Origin: Ascaphus truei
Lineage: Eukaryota; Chordata; Amphibia; Anura; Ascaphidae
Reading direction: 5' to 3'
Length of the DNA: 64,000 bases
Assembly (NCBI GenBank): GCA_036426205.1
Contig: WSYH01000085.1
Location: forward strand, 62,001 to 126,000
Shown piece after piece: positions 12,105-24,618 of this stretch (the first letter of the stretch is position 1; each line of letters starts with the position of its first letter). The position numbers and the translations under genes were made by a program. The notes below the pieces were generated by a model. It searched no databases. It had not been told where the DNA came from and saw nothing but the letters and a program-made list of their open reading frames with translations.

Positions 12105-13595
12105 ATGGCATCAACCCCGATTCTACGGTGATAGGAACCCACTCGCCTCTGCTGTGCTTGTCAGCAGAAGAATCAAAGGCGGTTGCCGTTTCCCACGTCC
12201 AAGGCAAAAGCGACAAGCTAAGGCCAATAAAGTAAAACCTTCTGCTGACCCCAAAGGCTAAGGGTTTTCATCAGACGTCAGCCTTATTATTGTCAAGAAG
12301 ATATACGGTGATGTACTCTCGACGCAAAACGATTGGCACCCAATCCATCGAACCCGCGACCAACTTATCCTCACATCGCTCTTCGACGACTCTGGCTGCG
12401 TTCGGTCGCTAGCTGTCCCGTAATCTCACCCTCTTCTCCAACCCTCGTCCTTGACGCTGTCGCCGTCCCTCCAGGACGAAACCCACAGGCCATCTTCTCC
12501 CGTTTTATCTGACGACGCTGCCGCTCTGAAATCCCACGGTCCTTCCTTCCTTTGCTCTAGACGACTCTGCGTCCGCCCAAATCCAAAGGTAATTTTCTCC
12601 ATCCCTCTCGACGACGCTGCCGCTTCTCTCTCTACCCGATATCCACAGGTCACCTCCTCCACTCTTCTTCTCGATTTCGCTGCCACTCTCCTCCATGGAA
12701 CTCCCATTTCATCCCCGTTGCACCCATCCCCCCCAGATGTTCACACCCATGCACAAGAGCAGCTCGTTAGACCCGGATGCTGAATGGATAACTGTTTGAT
12801 CTCCCGGGAATTCTATTGTTCTAGCAAGATTCGGCCTTCTGGAGACAATGCTAAATGTGGAGCAACGGATGCTACAATGGATCATGATACATATATGATG
12901 AACTGGATGGATCGACGGATGGAGTATAGAGGCTGATCATAGCGGCATACATTTTTGCTCGGTGTTAATGCCCCTGTTTTCCATGACGCTGGAGCAGGGG
13001 GGTGACATGGTTGATGAATGGGACCCCTTCGAAACCCCCTTCCCTCACCAACGCTACCCCCTCCACCAGAGATGTAGTGTACAGTATGCCATTAGAGGAG
13101 ACATGACAACCCCCATCAAGACCACACCAGTAGACAACATGGCGACCAAGACCGGAGTAAAGCTTCCCCCAGACAACCATCCCACCGCACGTACACCAAC
13201 CAGCACACCCGCCTCCACTACAAGCCCTACATCGCGTCTCGCAGATCGACTACCGGTGCCCTGAGCTACCCCTATGCGATCTGCCAACGGCGCTTAGGAG
13301 AATAAGATGAAGAGTGCTGGGTGCAAATCCCCACAAGTAGCACTTGTTACTTTTAAGGCAGCCGATGTTCCCCCTACTCATTGTACGCGACTGTGCTCTC
13401 AGAGTGAACTAAGAGGAAATCGCGATAAAAAGCTGCTTCTCCTGTCAATTTAAGAAAGAATCATTCAGAATGAATTGGCGCTTTTAATCCAATTACAGAT
13501 CCTGTAATGAATGCGTTCGTACTGCTTAATGGCGTTTTTGCGCCATGGCAAGGAATCGGCCCTGGACGGACAATGTGGAGGGTACTTTCTCGTAA
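12105..13595 (+). pseudogene. Copy A of BEN-type gene, broken
   Basis: The counterpart of the gene at 24619-26081. The start context, basic segment, DDAA-type repeats, coiled-coil segment and BEN-like tail can all be followed, but in changing frames. Differences from copy B are mainly one- or two-base insertions and deletions, so whether this is biological decay or read error is open. Confidence 0.6.
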
Positions 13596-13720
13596 GACCA
13601 TACTGTTGGTCTGAACTGTATTGTACTGTACATGATTTGACCTGCTGTACTCAATAAAGAGATGTTGTTGTGTGTTTTTTGTTACAACTTACTGTCCACA
13701 CACCAGGACATGCACAATTC

Positions 13721-13800
13721 CAGTCCCTGGGGGCCCGCAAACAGGCACGGTTTTCAGTTGTCCTGAAAACCTGCCCTGTTTGCTGCCCTCGGCAGGACTG
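13721..13800 (+). ncRNA. Long hairpin, copy A first
   Basis: The counterpart of the hairpin at 26205-26283, with the same CAGTCC..GGACTG base and a CAAACAGG arm facing CCTGTTTG. Several single-base differences slightly disturb the stem. Confidence 0.35.
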
Positions 13801-14075
13801 TTCTTGGTGCAGGTCTGACTGACAGTTTTGCGCACCATCCCACTGTACTGTATAATGTTTCTTTAATAAACGGAGATGTTTCGTTTGTATACAGCTTTTT
13901 GAATACATTTTTTTTGTAATCACAGGTAAGACATACTGTTCGTGCGAACTGTATTGTACTCTACATGTTTTGACTTGCTGTACTTAAATAAAGGAGATGT
14001 TGTTTGTGTTTTTTTACATTGTATTTTACACAGAAATGTTTTAACTTGCTGTCCACACCAGCACAAATGCCCATT

Positions 14076-14152
14076 CCCTCCCTGGGGGCCGCAAACAGGC
14101 ACGTTTTTCAAGTTGTCCTGAAAACCTGCCTGTTTGCTGCCCTCGAGGACTG
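14076..14152 (+). ncRNA. Long hairpin, copy A second
   Basis: The counterpart of the hairpin at 26560-26638. The stem is retained with small indels in both arms. Confidence 0.33.
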
Positions 14153-15072
14153 TACTGGTGCAGACTGTTTTGCACCCCCATCCCACTTACAGTATATGTT
14201 TTGACTTGTCGTTGCTTATAATGGGATGTTGCGTTTCGCTTAATTTATGAAAAGAATTGTTTTAAAACAGTGATTTGTAACCACTACTGACTGACATAAA
14301 TGTTTTTCACACCATGTAGCGTAAAACCATACACCTGTTTGATGTTTTTGAATTGCTGTGCACTTAAAATGTTTCTACATATTGTACATATTGTAATAAA
14401 TGTTTTATGTACTTACTCCACCAATAAAGAACATGTTGATTGGTCTTACCATGTTCCATTTGCTCCTTGTCTACTAAAAAATACAGTGTTTTCTAGAATG
14501 TCGAGGCATAATGCACTGTATACTGTAGGTATGCCTCAGTATAAGGGTATTAAAAAAAAATAGAAGACACAAACTGTACGGTACTGTATGACTTGGCACT
14601 GTATACTGTAGAAAACACATAATGTTATGTGATATATGTAAATAAATGCATAGTTTTTTTTTTTTCGGGTTTATTACACAGTATACTGGTACGCATATAA
14701 AAACGTATTGTAGCATTATACTGTACGGGGCCGGAAAACACGATCATACTGTTTCAGGTACATATCTACTCCTAATCATAACAACGCAAACTAACACTGT
14801 AGCACTTCCGGTACGTGGGTTTTTAAATCCCTACATTGCAGCAATGGTGGCAGCATTGTTTCCACAAAGCGATATTATCCATCGAAATCCACCATTAGCC
14901 GTTTTCTTTTCTGAGGAAAACAAAATAAAAGTTTTCTCTGTACATGTCAACCCCCTAAAGAAGTTCCCATCATCCCACCAATAATTTCTCGGGGGCGTCT
15001 CCTGTTCACATGCGCATGCGTCCTACGGTCGATGCGATGACACTAACTGCACGTTTCAAGAAGGCTCCAATG

Positions 15073-18000
15073 CGTGGTAGTGTAAAGATGTTCAGCGCAA
15101 ACCTCGTGGACCTCAGGATATTTTATGGAACAGGATACAATTGATTTAAAAAGAGGAATAAAAGATGAATAAAACACACAAATTAGTGGCATCATATCCA
15201 CAGTGTGGGGGATGTGGGGAGGGGGGTGTGGAGGGGGGGGTGGGGGGGGATGGGTGTTGAAAGGGTGATAAGCTTGGAAGGGTTAATGTTTTTTTCCACT
15301 ATCCTAATCAAAGAATAATAAATATATAGATTCAGTGACTCACACGGCCTTGTGTGGTGTCTCTCCCCTCCACGCAGACTGAAGTGGTTAATCATAGACT
15401 CTAAGCGGAGTTAATACATATAAAACTCACACGCCTAATGTGATTCTTGCCCTCAAGGGTGGTGTCCTGTAAGGATTATGTCTTTGTCGTCTCAAGCCAA
15501 ATCTTCCCCCCAATGGTGTGATGTGTGAAGTGTCTCCTCTTCCCCCCCGTTTTCCCAGAAGACCAAAAAATTTTGCAAACCATGGTTAATTGAACAGTCT
15601 TAATTGGGTTTAACATTTAAGACATTGAGCATAAAAACATGCATACATGTTGTGAAACATAACCATAAAGGTATAAAACAGTATAGCACAATGACTAGAC
15701 AAAACAGAGTACACTCACACTTTAAATGTAACTTCTGATGCCCAGCATCAGCCGCCTCCCGGTACAATCCTAGCGGTCTCCTCCTTCCTCCGATTTTGTT
15801 CACACTGGCTCGTCCAGGCAGTGGGAACCGGAAAGGGGATCTGCAAAACCGGATGTCCTGTGGGGTCGGCTGGGTCCTCTCTCAATGAGCTCCGGCAGGA
15901 ACAACAACGCGTTTCGCATAAGCTTCGTCAGGACCTGCCGAGCTGTCGGAGCTCATTGAGAGAGGGACCCAGCCGACCACAGGACATCCGTGCAGATCCC
16001 CTCTTCCGGTTCCACTGCCGGACGCGCCAGGTGAACAACACGAGGAGGACCGCATAGGATTGTACCGAGCGCCTGATGCTGGGCGATCAGAAGTTACATT
16101 AAAGTGTGAGTGTACTCTGTTTTTGTCTAGTTCATTGTGTCATATACTGTTTTATACCTTTTAGGTTTATGTGTTCACAACATGTATCATGTTTTATGCT
16201 TCTGTCTTAAACTGTTAACCCAATAAAAGACCTGTTCAATGTTACCCTGGTTTGCACACATTCTTTTTGGTCTTCGGGAAACGGGGAGAGGAGACACTCC
16301 ACATCACACCTATTGGGGGAGATTTGGCTGAGACGGACCAGACATAATCCTTACAGGACACCACCCTCTGAGGGCAGAACTCACATTAGGCCGTGTGAGT
16401 TTTATATTATTAAGACTCCAATGGGACGATGGAGGGGAGAGGAACAAAGGAGTCGAGGAGGTCATAGGAGGGAAGATGAAGCGAAAGGGAAGGAGAGGGG
16501 GAGCTTAGAGTTGAAAGCCTGGAACGAGAGGGAGGAATAGGTAGAGCACCAGGAAGACAAAGGGGTTGGGATGGGAGGGGTAGAGGACAGAGGTTGACAG
16601 CAGAAGAGCTGGGAACGGTGGGGGAAGCGAGGACAGATGGGGCTGGGGCAGAGCTTAGGTAACAGGTAAGAGCAAAGGTGGGAGGAGAAGGGGGAAGGCA
16701 AAATGTGGATCAGACGGATAAGAAAATGAAGCGAAGGGATAGGGGGCGAAAAGATGATAAGACTGGGAGAAGGGGAGTTTGAAAGGGCAGAAATTGTAAA
16801 AGGAGAAACAAGATGTGGTTAAAAGCCGGACCGCGAGAGCAGGCGAAGGGAGTGCGCATGAGCAATGTGGGAATGGGCAGGGGGAAGAGAATCGAAGGGG
16901 GCACTGCGTGGGCAGGGAAATAGGTGGGAAAGATCGAGCAGAGAAGAGGTGAAGGGGGAAGAAACATCGAATCTTGCAGGATGAAGTGGGAGGGAGGGGA
17001 AAATCAACGAGAAGCGTGATAAATGAGAAGTAAGTAAAGGAAAGAGTCGGGTGGAAAGGGGGCACAGGCGATAGAGGCGAAGGTAAGGAATGGGAGGAGA
17101 AGGGGGGTGGTGGCGGAGAAGGGAGTCTGATTAAGGTCGAGGGGCGTTGGAAAATAAGGCGAATCTGGGAAGGCGCAAAGAGGTGAAAGTATGGCCGAGG
17201 GGACATAGAGGGGGGGAACAGGGGGATGGGACGATCAGATGGGATGCATGGGGCAGAGCAGACCTAAACCAGGGGGGGCGCGGAGGGAGGAAAAAGCGGA
17301 ACGGGAGACGATGCAGTTGAGGTAGCGTACACGGGGAGCCGGTAATGCTGAGAGGGAACGAGGGGAGAGGGGAAGAAAAGGGGTAAGGCAAGGGCGAGTC
17401 AGTCAGAACGGGGGGTGCAAGGGGGTAATTCTCGCGGCAAGGAGAGGGGAAGTGCTAAAGGCGAGAGTAGGATCAACAAGTGGGGGGGCAAGTAGCGTAG
17501 GGGGGGGTAAGAGAATCAGAGGCAGAATAAGAGCGGAAAGGAGCAAAACAGGAGCAGAGAGGGATAACGGCGAGAGGTGATCCGTTGGAAGGGAAAATCA
17601 CGATAGGGAAGAGTGGAAGAGGGTGTCGATGAAAGTCGTCGGGGTGGCATGGATGGGGGGGGGCGGGATAAGACGTGATGAGAATCAGCTATGGGGGGGT
17701 AAAAAAGGGGCGAATGGGGCCGTAGATATGAGACTGGGAAACACCCTGGCGGGCTCAGGGGGGGGGGAGGACGGTATCAGGGCAGTCAACAAGGAGGGGG
17801 TAGTGCAACGTAAGGAAGAAGTGCTGGTGTCGTAAGAGAGAGTCGCACTGAGAGAGGTGAGGCACGATGCGGTGGGGAGAGGGGAAGGAGGCGGAAAGAG
17901 GGCCAAAACAGGAGGGTGAGAAGGTGGAAGAAGAGCTAGTCAAGGGCGGGGGTAGGGAAAGAGATGGCGAAGGAATACCGATTGCTTGAGAAGCAGGGAA

Positions 18001-19130
18001 GCGAAGGTCGAGAGCAAATGGATGGGAAGTGTCAAGGAAAGACGTGGGTAGGGGGATGAGAAAAGCAAGTGGATCCGGAAAAGGGGCAACATCGGAAAGT
18101 TGGGGTTGCAGAGGGTGGGGAGGGGGAGGCAAGCGAAGAGCGGTAGCACGGCACAGTGTGGGAAGGCGTATCGCATGTAAAATATGGAGGGGGGGGGGGG
18201 TTAGATAGGGGCGGGGAGGACAGGCGTGATGATCCCCGAATAAAGGAAGACTGGACCGGAATGGAATAGGGGAGGGGGAGACAGCAACGAATCGCAAACA
18301 GAGCAAAAGGATCGGTTTAGATTGGGGGAGGAATAGTTATAGAACAGTCGGAGAAGGCGGGGGGCAGGTGGAGAGTACAGAAAATAGGAGTGAAGGACAA
18401 GAGGACTGTCCTAGACGCGAAAGGAGGCCGTGAAATAAGCACAAGAAAGAAATGCGGTGAGAAGGCGGTGGGAGGAATAGTAAAAAGTAAGGCCAAAGGG
18501 TGCGAGTGAAGTGGGAGGGCGATGAGCCATCCCAGCAGCACGACCCGATGCGCGAATAGAAGGGTGGGGAGGACATGGGAGAATGTATAGGAGAAAGAGG
18601 GGGCGGGGGTAGGGCAGGAATCAGGTCGGAGGGAGACGGATGAGGGGGAGATTGCAATAGGGGCCCAGACACTGGGAAGAGGGGGACAGAGCAAGGGATG
18701 AGGGGAAGGATGTAGCAGAAAGTAAAAGGGAAGGGATCTAGAGGGCGAGGAAAAAGAAGCTAAACGCGAGAAGGGGGGGAAAGTACGTATGAGATAAGGG
18801 GCGGGGAGTTAGCTTATGAGTCTATATTACCCACTTCAGTCTGCGTTGAGGGAGAGACACCCACACAGGCCGTGTGATCACTGAATCTATATATTTATGT
18901 ATTCTTTGATTAGATAGTGGAAAAATCATCATTAACCCTTCCAGTTATCCTCCTTTCACACCCATCCCCCCCTCCCCCTCCCCCCCTGCCCACATCCCCC
19001 ACATGTGGATATGATGCACTAATTTTGTGTTTTATACCTCTTTTATTCCTCTTTTAAATCATTGTATCCGGTTCCATCAAATATCCTGAGGTCCAAGAGG
19101 TTTGCGCTGACCATCTTTATACTACCATGC
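15073..19130. repeat. Palindrome, copy A, split by purine-rich DNA
   Basis: The left arm is 15073 to about 15895. The right arm starts near 15950, runs to 16420, and resumes at 18811 after the purine-rich block. The centre carries GCGTTTCGCATAAGCTTCGTC. It is equivalent to the intact palindrome at 27557-29226. Confidence 0.75.
16421..18810. other. 2.4-kb purine-biased block
   Basis: G and A dominate throughout on the + strand, with no clear repeat period. It interrupts the right arm of palindrome A exactly between GACTCCA and AGCTTATGAG, which are contiguous in copy B (near 28895). Long pyrimidine-side frames rich in Pro, Ser and Leu are composition artefacts. I see no gene and no terminal repeats or target duplication. 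It could be a real polypurine insertion or misread sequence beside a strong hairpin. Confidence 0.7.
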
Positions 19131-19549
19131 CACGCTAAGAAGGACACGGGGTTCCCTTCTTCAAGGTCAAGCAGCAACCACAAATCCAACAAAAAAAGGG
19201 CCGAGTAACATTTTTCATACTCTTTTACACCACGGAACACTACTTCACACTAATATCATTAAGTTTTTATAGTTAGGAGTTATGTAATACTTTTAAGGCC
19301 AAACTATTTAGGGAGCGCCCAGGCAGTTCAACATGTCCAATGCGTATGCCCTTGCGTTCCCACCAATTGTTCGGTTACTGCATACTGTAAAAGCCGGTCA
19401 GCCAAAGATATTTTACAGGAGAATCGCTTGACTTTGAATCGCACCTGATATTGATACTGTATGTCAAAATAAAAAACACAGAAAATAATACAGCAGCAAT
19501 ACTCAAAACCATAGAATTCCCATTCAGCTGGCGCTGGGCCGTCCACTGC
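19131..19549. other. Spacer between palindrome A and forkhead copy A
   Basis: Corresponds to 29227-29654 in copy B. No coding feature except a GTGAGTA-like donor word on the - strand in copy B; that word is altered in this copy. Confidence 0.3.
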
Positions 19550-20083
19550 CAGTTCGTTCTTCTTGATCATCCACTCGATAGTTTGCAGCGGGACTAGTCA
19601 CCTGTAGTCAGCTGATCAGGCTTGGAAATTGCTTAGGTACATGCACGCTGATCGAAACTCACGCGAATCCGGCTCAGACTCAGGGTTGTGTCACTGACGG
19701 TGGGACCGTCATTGGAAGCCGGTGCGGTGCATGCTTGGCAGCGACTGTTCGTTCTTAGTTGGTGTTTTAACATACCCTTCCGCCTTTTGTGCCGTCATCA
19801 TGATCATAGATACAGAAACAGCCGGTGATACACACCAATTACCTCCAACAAATTGTGCTCATGCGGTTAAAAACCAGGGGATCGCTACATAACCTTTTAC
19901 TTATTGCACGCTTCCACGTATGAGGGAGTTGGCGAAAATTTGTAAAAGTCATGAGTTTTCGATAAAATACTGATGAAATGTTAACAACTGTTGCCACTTA
20001 TTCCTTGTTGCATAATCGCCGGCCCATATCAAATACGCGTAACTTCTGTCGGGTTTTGGAAAGCGGCTGCTGTAGACACTCAT
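19550..20083 (-). pseudogene. Copy A of forkhead-like gene 1, broken
   Basis: The counterpart of 29655-30185. The start and the DRSYAYLIWA helix are present, but the frame is lost soon after and again in the tail by single-base changes. Confidence 0.65.
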
Positions 20084-20519
20084 GGCGGGCGGGGTCTTCT
20101 GGAGAATACTGTAACGAAACTGGTCTTGTCTTTCTCTTAATATGAAAAGCCTAAATGGATACATTATTGCAACCCTCTTCCATCAGTCTCAAGGCCAAAT
20201 TACAATAGCCACTGTGGTATCTTTTTTTAAAAAACAACACATGCAAGTCGACACATACTGAAGCGCCTGCGCATTACATTCATGAATATCTGCCATCTGG
20301 TGGACACGCGAAGATTGCAACCTATTAAATCCGAATCCATTCTCAATAAACGTCATCAACTGCGCGTCAGCGCGTATGACCCGTGGCTGAACGCAAATTA
20401 ACGCAGCATGCGCCCAGGTGAAGAACGTCGGCATTCCAGGAAAAGCCAGGGAAAAAACGTCGATTGTTAGAATAAAAGCTGCCGGCGCAGTATGGCGATA
20501 GCCAATAGCTAGTGCAATA

Positions 20520-22250
20520 TGGTTACATACAATTTTTTCTTTTGGAATGTGACATGTGTGTGTCACAATGATGTGTAGTACTATTGTATTTAATATATAT
20601 TGACATGATCTAGATTTTGTTTCATATCACATACAAAAGTGTCATTCTGTGTGTTGCTTACTTAATGAACATGTCATGACAATGATTATATTCATCCATG
20701 TTTTCTTTTTCAACGTATACACACTCCAAGGACTGCTCATCGTAGTATTTGAATTCACATCTGTAATAAGATGTGCAAACCTCGATAACAGGTATGAGGA
20801 ACGGATGTATAAAGAGAACGTAATAAAGATCGTTTCTGTATTGTGTCCGTTGTTTATCACCTTGGTGGTTATTGTGCAGTGTGTGTTTTCAAATCATACG
20901 TACATTACATAACATGTAATTTTGACAACGTAACAACATCCATTCATGCACATGACGATGTTTAACACTCAATGCATGTTGTATGAAATGACCCAAAGTG
21001 GTAAACACTCATTAACATTGCAAAGTATGTGATTTATTTATTCTCTCACTTCATCTTCATGTTGATTAGTACATTGTCACATGTGTATGTATATGAAAGA
21101 TGTGTGTTGATTTGACGTAACATCTAACATTGATCAAAATGTTAACACCCATTCCAAAGTATAGTTCTTGGATTCTCAACTTTCCTAATCATTCAACACA
21201 ATGACAATTAGTAATAAAATGTTATTTCATTTCATGTTATTTTTTATAATGATCATGATCTTTACACTACTGTGAACAAAAATAACACTAAATGAAGTAG
21301 ACATTACATACGCACACATTTCAGCAACGTAGGGTGTGTTGTGTTTTAGTTTTTGTGTGATGCATGTATTTTACCGATAACTAATATAAACCCCTACATA
21401 AATAATATTGTTTTTATCATTCGGCTCACCTTTAGCTATGTATGTGTTGAACGTTTCTTGTAATAACACTAAACTATAGTTACTCGTGTGAATTAAATGT
21501 ACACACCAAATGTTCATGGTTTAATGATCTGTACCTAACATTCATTAGTCATGACATGTTTGGTTACCCTACAACCTAGGTGATAATATACATTCATCCC
21601 ACTAAAAAGTTTTCTATCACCTCACTATTTGTTATGGTACGTTCAGATACAATGTCTATGAGTTGTATGTAGCATTTACATTCTTGACAAGTACACGTTA
21701 GAATATAATAATATAGTAGATTAATGTGTTTGGCTGAGTGATATTGGGTAGCATATATCACATGACAATAACATATAATGTTAGTAGAAATTGACAAATT
21801 TATGAATATAAGATTAACTTCGTTGCTACAAAATCATCTATGATAATAGTGCATAGAAATCATTCACAATTGGATAACATTATGTAGTGATTGCTAATCT
21901 GTGCACCAATCATTGAAAGTATTGTTACCTATGTATTATAATAGTTCTTCGCTAGTAAGTCACATCATCTAATAAACGATAGTCCATCTGAAAATCATAC
22001 ATTGGTGCCCATGTATTCACCTGCATCCTGACATCTGTGAAATACAGCCAAAACACATGATGTTCAAAGATGGCACATTATCTATGTTTTCAGCATGACA
22101 ACGCTTAACACATCTCTATATGATTGTGGTGATTTCAGCATAAGTTAGTATATGTTATAACTGCAGGATAAAACTAAGATACAGAACTATCTCATTTTCA
22201 AATAGCGTTGCCTGGCATTACTACTGATATGTTGTTCCGGTGCCTGTATA
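20520..22250. other. AT-rich non-coding, copy A
   Basis: About 1.7 kb without a credible gene, rich in ACATG, CATTCAT and TCATGAC words. It matches 30600-32355 in copy B and 38170-39900 in copy C. Confidence 0.45.
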
Positions 22251-23084
22251 CATAATAAGTGTGTGCGCACAACGTCTTGTGTGCGCGCACGTCACGAATG
22301 TGTGGACTAAGTCTTAGGCATGCGCAAAACGTATGTGTACGCTGTGTGTTCATACATGTCCCTCCATGGTGCTGCTAGCAGTACATATCATCATGGCTGG
22401 AGTAATGATATGGAAGCGGAAACAAATTCCAACTTTTCTACACACATACATATCTAAACTTTGTAACAGACGTGTTGCCCACGCCAAACGGGACGATCAG
22501 CCAATAATGCGAACAAAAACGTGTGACGTCATTGTTAGGGTCACCGTGAAATACACGCAAACACCCCTCCCACTGATGAACACGGTCTCCAGCTCTGTGC
22601 CACGCACCGCCCCCACCGACGCTTGCGCATGACACACGGCACGACCGTAACAATAAACGACGGGCACACCCATTCTTGTTTCTGACGCCATGTCGGTTGG
22701 GGGTGGGCTTGCATCAGTAACCTTTTTAAGGATGCCTTGGGACATGAACCACGTTCTATGTCTATGTGGGCGACACTTTGTTTTATATGTTGAATGCTAA
22801 ACAATGAGGTGTGTGTGTGTACAGTTAGTGTAACATGTTGAAATGATACTTGAAAAGGATAATAATCTATGATTTAGGACTCTTTTGCTCCACCAATGTG
22901 TATAATGGTTCGTCATGTAGTATATTGTTATAGGAAATATGTCTTTGTGCACGCTACATGTAAGGCTGTCTGCATGTTAAGCTGTATCAACTCATTTGGC
23001 TAACAAATTGTGTATATTATTATGTACACATATATAATTTGAGTAAGGCCAGAACGAAATTTGTATTTAGCATTCTTGGTGAAG

Positions 23085-23710
23085 TCCAAAAGCTGATTTG
23101 GCTGCAACAACTCGACTCAGGAAGGCACAACAGTATCATCCATGGTTGAGGGCAACCGTTTGAATCCTGAATCAGACACATCTCCGTGAGGCCGTCATAT
23201 GGATCTGCAGTGGCTTCTTCAAACAAGACGTCCGGAGGTACGTACAGTTGTTGGTTTTTCACATCGACATTCGTATTGGCCATATAAGTTTGGATATATC
23301 ATAGTATTATGTCCATCTTGCATTGGTCTTGATGAATGGACGGTGCAGGTATATCAGCAGACGCGACAGTCTGTGCGGGCTTCAATGTAACTGGTATTAG
23401 GCAAAAATATCTATTTAACAGAAGATATGTTCCATTTCCATGGTAAGTTAATGATGAAGCAACTGCCAGCATCCATATCGTTGATCTTGACGATCATGAC
23501 ACACTCAAAGCAATTTGGCGGATAAAGTGAAACGTACAGAAGTTTTAAAAAAAAAATTTGGGCTGGTTCTTGTAAAGTATGGATATTTGTTTTGGATCAA
23601 GTCATAGATTTCCCCATGGTTGCCTTTTTCTGGGGGCGTGACTCGATTGCTTCATAATCAAAAATTTGTATGATTTACGTGGGTGGCTGGCATGTGGAAG
23701 CTCCTGCCAT
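23085..23710 (-). pseudogene. Copy A of forkhead-like gene 2, broken
   Basis: The counterpart of 33202-33840. Fragments of the winged-helix region and the C-terminal tail are readable in several frames. Homopolymer and single-base indels break it, for example an A run near 23550. Confidence 0.65.
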
Positions 23711-24173
23711 TTCTTCTCTTTCAAGTATACAGTGTCTAAGTTGAAGCATACGGAGTCTGCTGAATTGTGTGAATATTACATGTTACTTCGCGGTTTGTTC
23801 AAGGTTATATACACCTAACAGTTTATACGCCAGGTTTCTCCCACAAGAATTGTTAACAATAATTGGCTGAAATTATTTGTCTAAGATACCCCCTTTTCCC
23901 AGGAATCGCAACTTTACGTTCGGCTTAGGCAATCAAAATGTGCAAAAGAATTTACTCTTTTAATTAATCAATAAATGTGTTGTGAAATCATCTACAGTGC
24001 TATGATGAACGATTTCTACTTCACTTAGCTTAAAATTAACCATACACACACAGCTCTCTCTTTTTCTCTTTTTCCTATTTTTTTCTCTCTCTCTTCCTCT
24101 TTCTGCTACTGTTTTCTCTCTCCTCTTAGATTTAAATTAAAATTAATTTTATTTTAAAGTTGTATAAATATAC

Positions 24174-24365
24174 TTATGCCTTAGTTATCCTTGGTGCCCT
24201 TTTGCGGTCTCTGTTTTTTCCGTGTGCATGATAGCTCACGGTGGTTGCTGGCACAACGATGCCAGAAGTAGCTAACCAGCGTTGGATAGCAGCAATTCGG
24301 TGTCCGCTCGTGTACATGTCCTTAATTCGCATGCTGAGCTCCTTGGAAATCTTTTTAACAGGCAT
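24174..24365 (-). pseudogene. Duplicate of Tc1-like exon 1
   Basis: Identical in translation to the exon at 11658-11849 (MPVKKISKEL start). The downstream Tc1 exons are absent because the unit begins inside the intron. Only the N-terminal DNA-binding segment could be made. It lies head to head with the BEN-type gene, about 250 bp apart. Confidence 0.75.
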
Positions 24366-24525
24366 TGCTGCGAGTAGAAAGAAATACAAACACAAGAATG
24401 TATATTCGATGTTTAGTCGATGTGTATTCAATGTGCAGTAAATCCACAAAATGGATAGTGTATTTATACGGTAATGACTCACATTAGAGTACGCCCACTT
24501 TCAACACCTGTACCTGGTCGCCATG

Positions 24526-24535
24526 CATAAAAGGT
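24526..24535 (+). promoter_or_regulatory. TATA-like box before BEN-type gene
   Basis: CATAAAAGG lies about 90 bp upstream of the favoured ATG at 24619. A start about 30 bp downstream would leave a leader of roughly 60 nt. The longer frame beginning at 24523 would put its ATG just ahead of the TATA-like word, which argues against that start. The same arrangement exists in copy A. Confidence 0.35.
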
Positions 24536-24618
24536 TACACACTTTGAATAGCCCACTACTCGATGATCTTTATCTGAACTTGCCCTTGTCCAGATACTAC
24601 ATTGTGCAACCTGCATCC

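Larger units (their letters stand above)
11610..24125. repeat. Tandem unit, copy A (noisy)
   Basis: First of three head-to-tail copies. It begins inside Tc1 intron 1 at TTAGATTTAAATTAAAATTA, and the same word opens copy B at 24126. For 11610 to about 12075 it appears identical to 24126-24591. After that it differs by frequent one-base insertions and deletions. It carries degraded versions of the BEN-type gene, hairpins, palindrome and both forkhead genes, plus a 2.4-kb purine-biased insertion. It ends in a TC-rich tract. Confidence 0.8.

Noticed and set aside
16462..18694. Many long Pro/Ser/Leu-rich frames on the - strand
   Set aside because: They come from the purine-biased block, which removes stop codons on the opposite strand. 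No motif is visible.
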